A stretch of DNA of 5,392 nucleotides from Myxococcales bacterium (lineage in GTDB: Bacteria; Myxococcota; Myxococcia; Myxococcales; Anaeromyxobacteraceae): assembly GCA_021779335.1 (NCBI GenBank), contig JAJYAW010000229.1, forward strand, positions 1 through 5,392, in the 5' to 3' direction. A program made the translations under genes and the position numbers. A model generated the notes under the pieces. It was not told the origin of the DNA, did not search any database, and saw nothing but the letters and a program-made list of their open reading frames with translations. Of the stretch, positions 4,765 through 5,392 are shown piece by piece (position 1 is the stretch's first letter; each line of letters begins with the position of its first letter).

Positions 4765-5392
4765 TCAGCGCCGGGAGGCCGCGTCGGCCACCAGCGCCTG
4801 CCCGAGCGAGAGCCCCCCATCGCCGGGCGGTACCTGGGAGTGGGTGTATACCTCGAAAGCCCCCGAAAGCTCCCGCAGGATCCCCTCCGCGAGCCGGGCG
4901 TTCTGGAAGCAGCCGCCGGTCAGGACCACCGGGCGCCGGCCGTGGCGCGCCGCCGCCCGGCGGACCTGCGCCGCCCCCGCCGCGGCCAGCGTCTGGTGGA
5001 AGCGGGCCGAGACCACGCCCGGGGCCACGCCGGCCAGGACGTCCGCGGTGAGGGCCCGCCAGAGCGGCCGCAGATCCAGCGCCGCCACCGGCCCGGCCTC
5101 GTCGAGATCGAAGGGGTAAGCGTCCGCTTCGCCGGCCGCGGCGGCGTTGTCGAGCGCCAGCGCCACCTGCCCCTCGTGGCGCGAGGTGGCGCGGCCCAGG
5201 GCCAGGGCCCCGGCGGCGTCGAAGGCCCGCCCGGCGCCGTGGGCCGGCGGGCTGGAGACGCGCAGGGTGAGCATGCGGCGCACCACCGCCAGGTCGGCCG
5301 GGGCCACCCCCTGGAAGAGGGGCAGCCGCTCCAGCGGCGGCGCGCCGTCGAAGGCGTCGAGCAGCGCCGCCAAGGCCAGGGCCCACGGCTCG
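4765..5392 (-). CDS. hypF: HypF, carbamoyltransferase, C-terminal part (cut by window edge)
   Basis: The last 208 codons and the stop are present; the frame stays open to the right edge, so the start and most of the protein (family usually about 750 aa) lie outside. HypF converts carbamoyl phosphate with ATP to a carbamoyl adenylate and transfers the carbamoyl group to HypE. The visible part is the end of the Kae1-like domain. Residues counted from the edge are EPW (1-3, matching the family REPWRMAL), AHGAGRAFDA (50-59, where most relatives have a TSSAGRLFDA-like sequence), HEGQ (72-75), SARFH (128-132), TGGCFQN (158-164) and PPGDGGLSLGQAL (188-200). A TTG at 5373 is an internal Leu, not a start. 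The N-terminal acylphosphatase, zinc-finger and YrdC-like domains cannot be checked here. It is probably first or early in the operon. Confidence 0.95.
   Translation of the reverse strand, partial: EPWALALAALLDAFDGAPPLERLPLFQGVAPADLAVVRRMLTLRVSSPPAHGAGRAFDAAGALALGRATSRHEGQVALALDNAAAAGEADAYPFDLDEAGPVAALDLRPLWRALTADVLAGVAPGVVSARFHQTLAAAGAAQVRRAAARHGRRPVVLTGGCFQNARLAEGILRELSGAFEVYTHSQVPPGDGGLSLGQALVADAASRR

Noticed and set aside
5371..5373. TTG as the start of a 202-aa protein
   Set aside because: The frame continues upstream with the EPW motif of HypF to the edge, so this TTG is an internal leucine.

Overview
This is a very GC-rich window (over 70% G+C by eye, with third codon positions almost all G or C). 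Its main content is the end of a [NiFe]-hydrogenase maturation (hyp) operon on the minus strand. Codon use and gene style suggest a high-GC proteobacterium or myxobacterium, for example an Anaeromyxobacter-like organism. That placement is an impression, because no rRNA or taxon-specific marker is present.

Right part (5392 to 1111, read leftward): hypF (3' part only, cut by the right edge), hypC, hypD, hypE, hypA and hypB. They are tightly packed, with gaps of 27, 4, 25 and 32 nt and then a 1-nt TGATG overlap between hypA and hypB, so they are probably one transcript. The order follows the pathway. HypF makes the thiocarbamoyl group from carbamoyl phosphate and passes it to the C-terminal Cys of HypE, which dehydrates it to thiocyanate. 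HypC and HypD assemble the Fe(CN)2CO unit. HypA and HypB then load nickel. All five complete Hyp proteins keep their family-defining residues. The hydrogenase structural genes are not in the window; if linked, they would lie beyond the right edge.

Left part (1 to 918, plus strand): two small genes of unknown function converge on the hyp operon. The first (59-418) encodes a predicted exported helical protein with a repeated H-x2-M-A-x2-Y pattern. The second (514-918) starts at TTG and encodes a proline-rich protein with one methionine-rich membrane segment. Each is followed within 1-4 nt of its stop by a short perfect GC hairpin.

Between the two blocks (919-1110), the 192-nt convergent intergenic region is almost entirely inverted repeats. 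The most striking is a 60-nt near-palindrome with perfect 16-bp arms (947-1006). This region and the two small genes are the least explained parts of the window. The hyp operon itself is conventional, and I found no clear evidence of a new multi-gene system.
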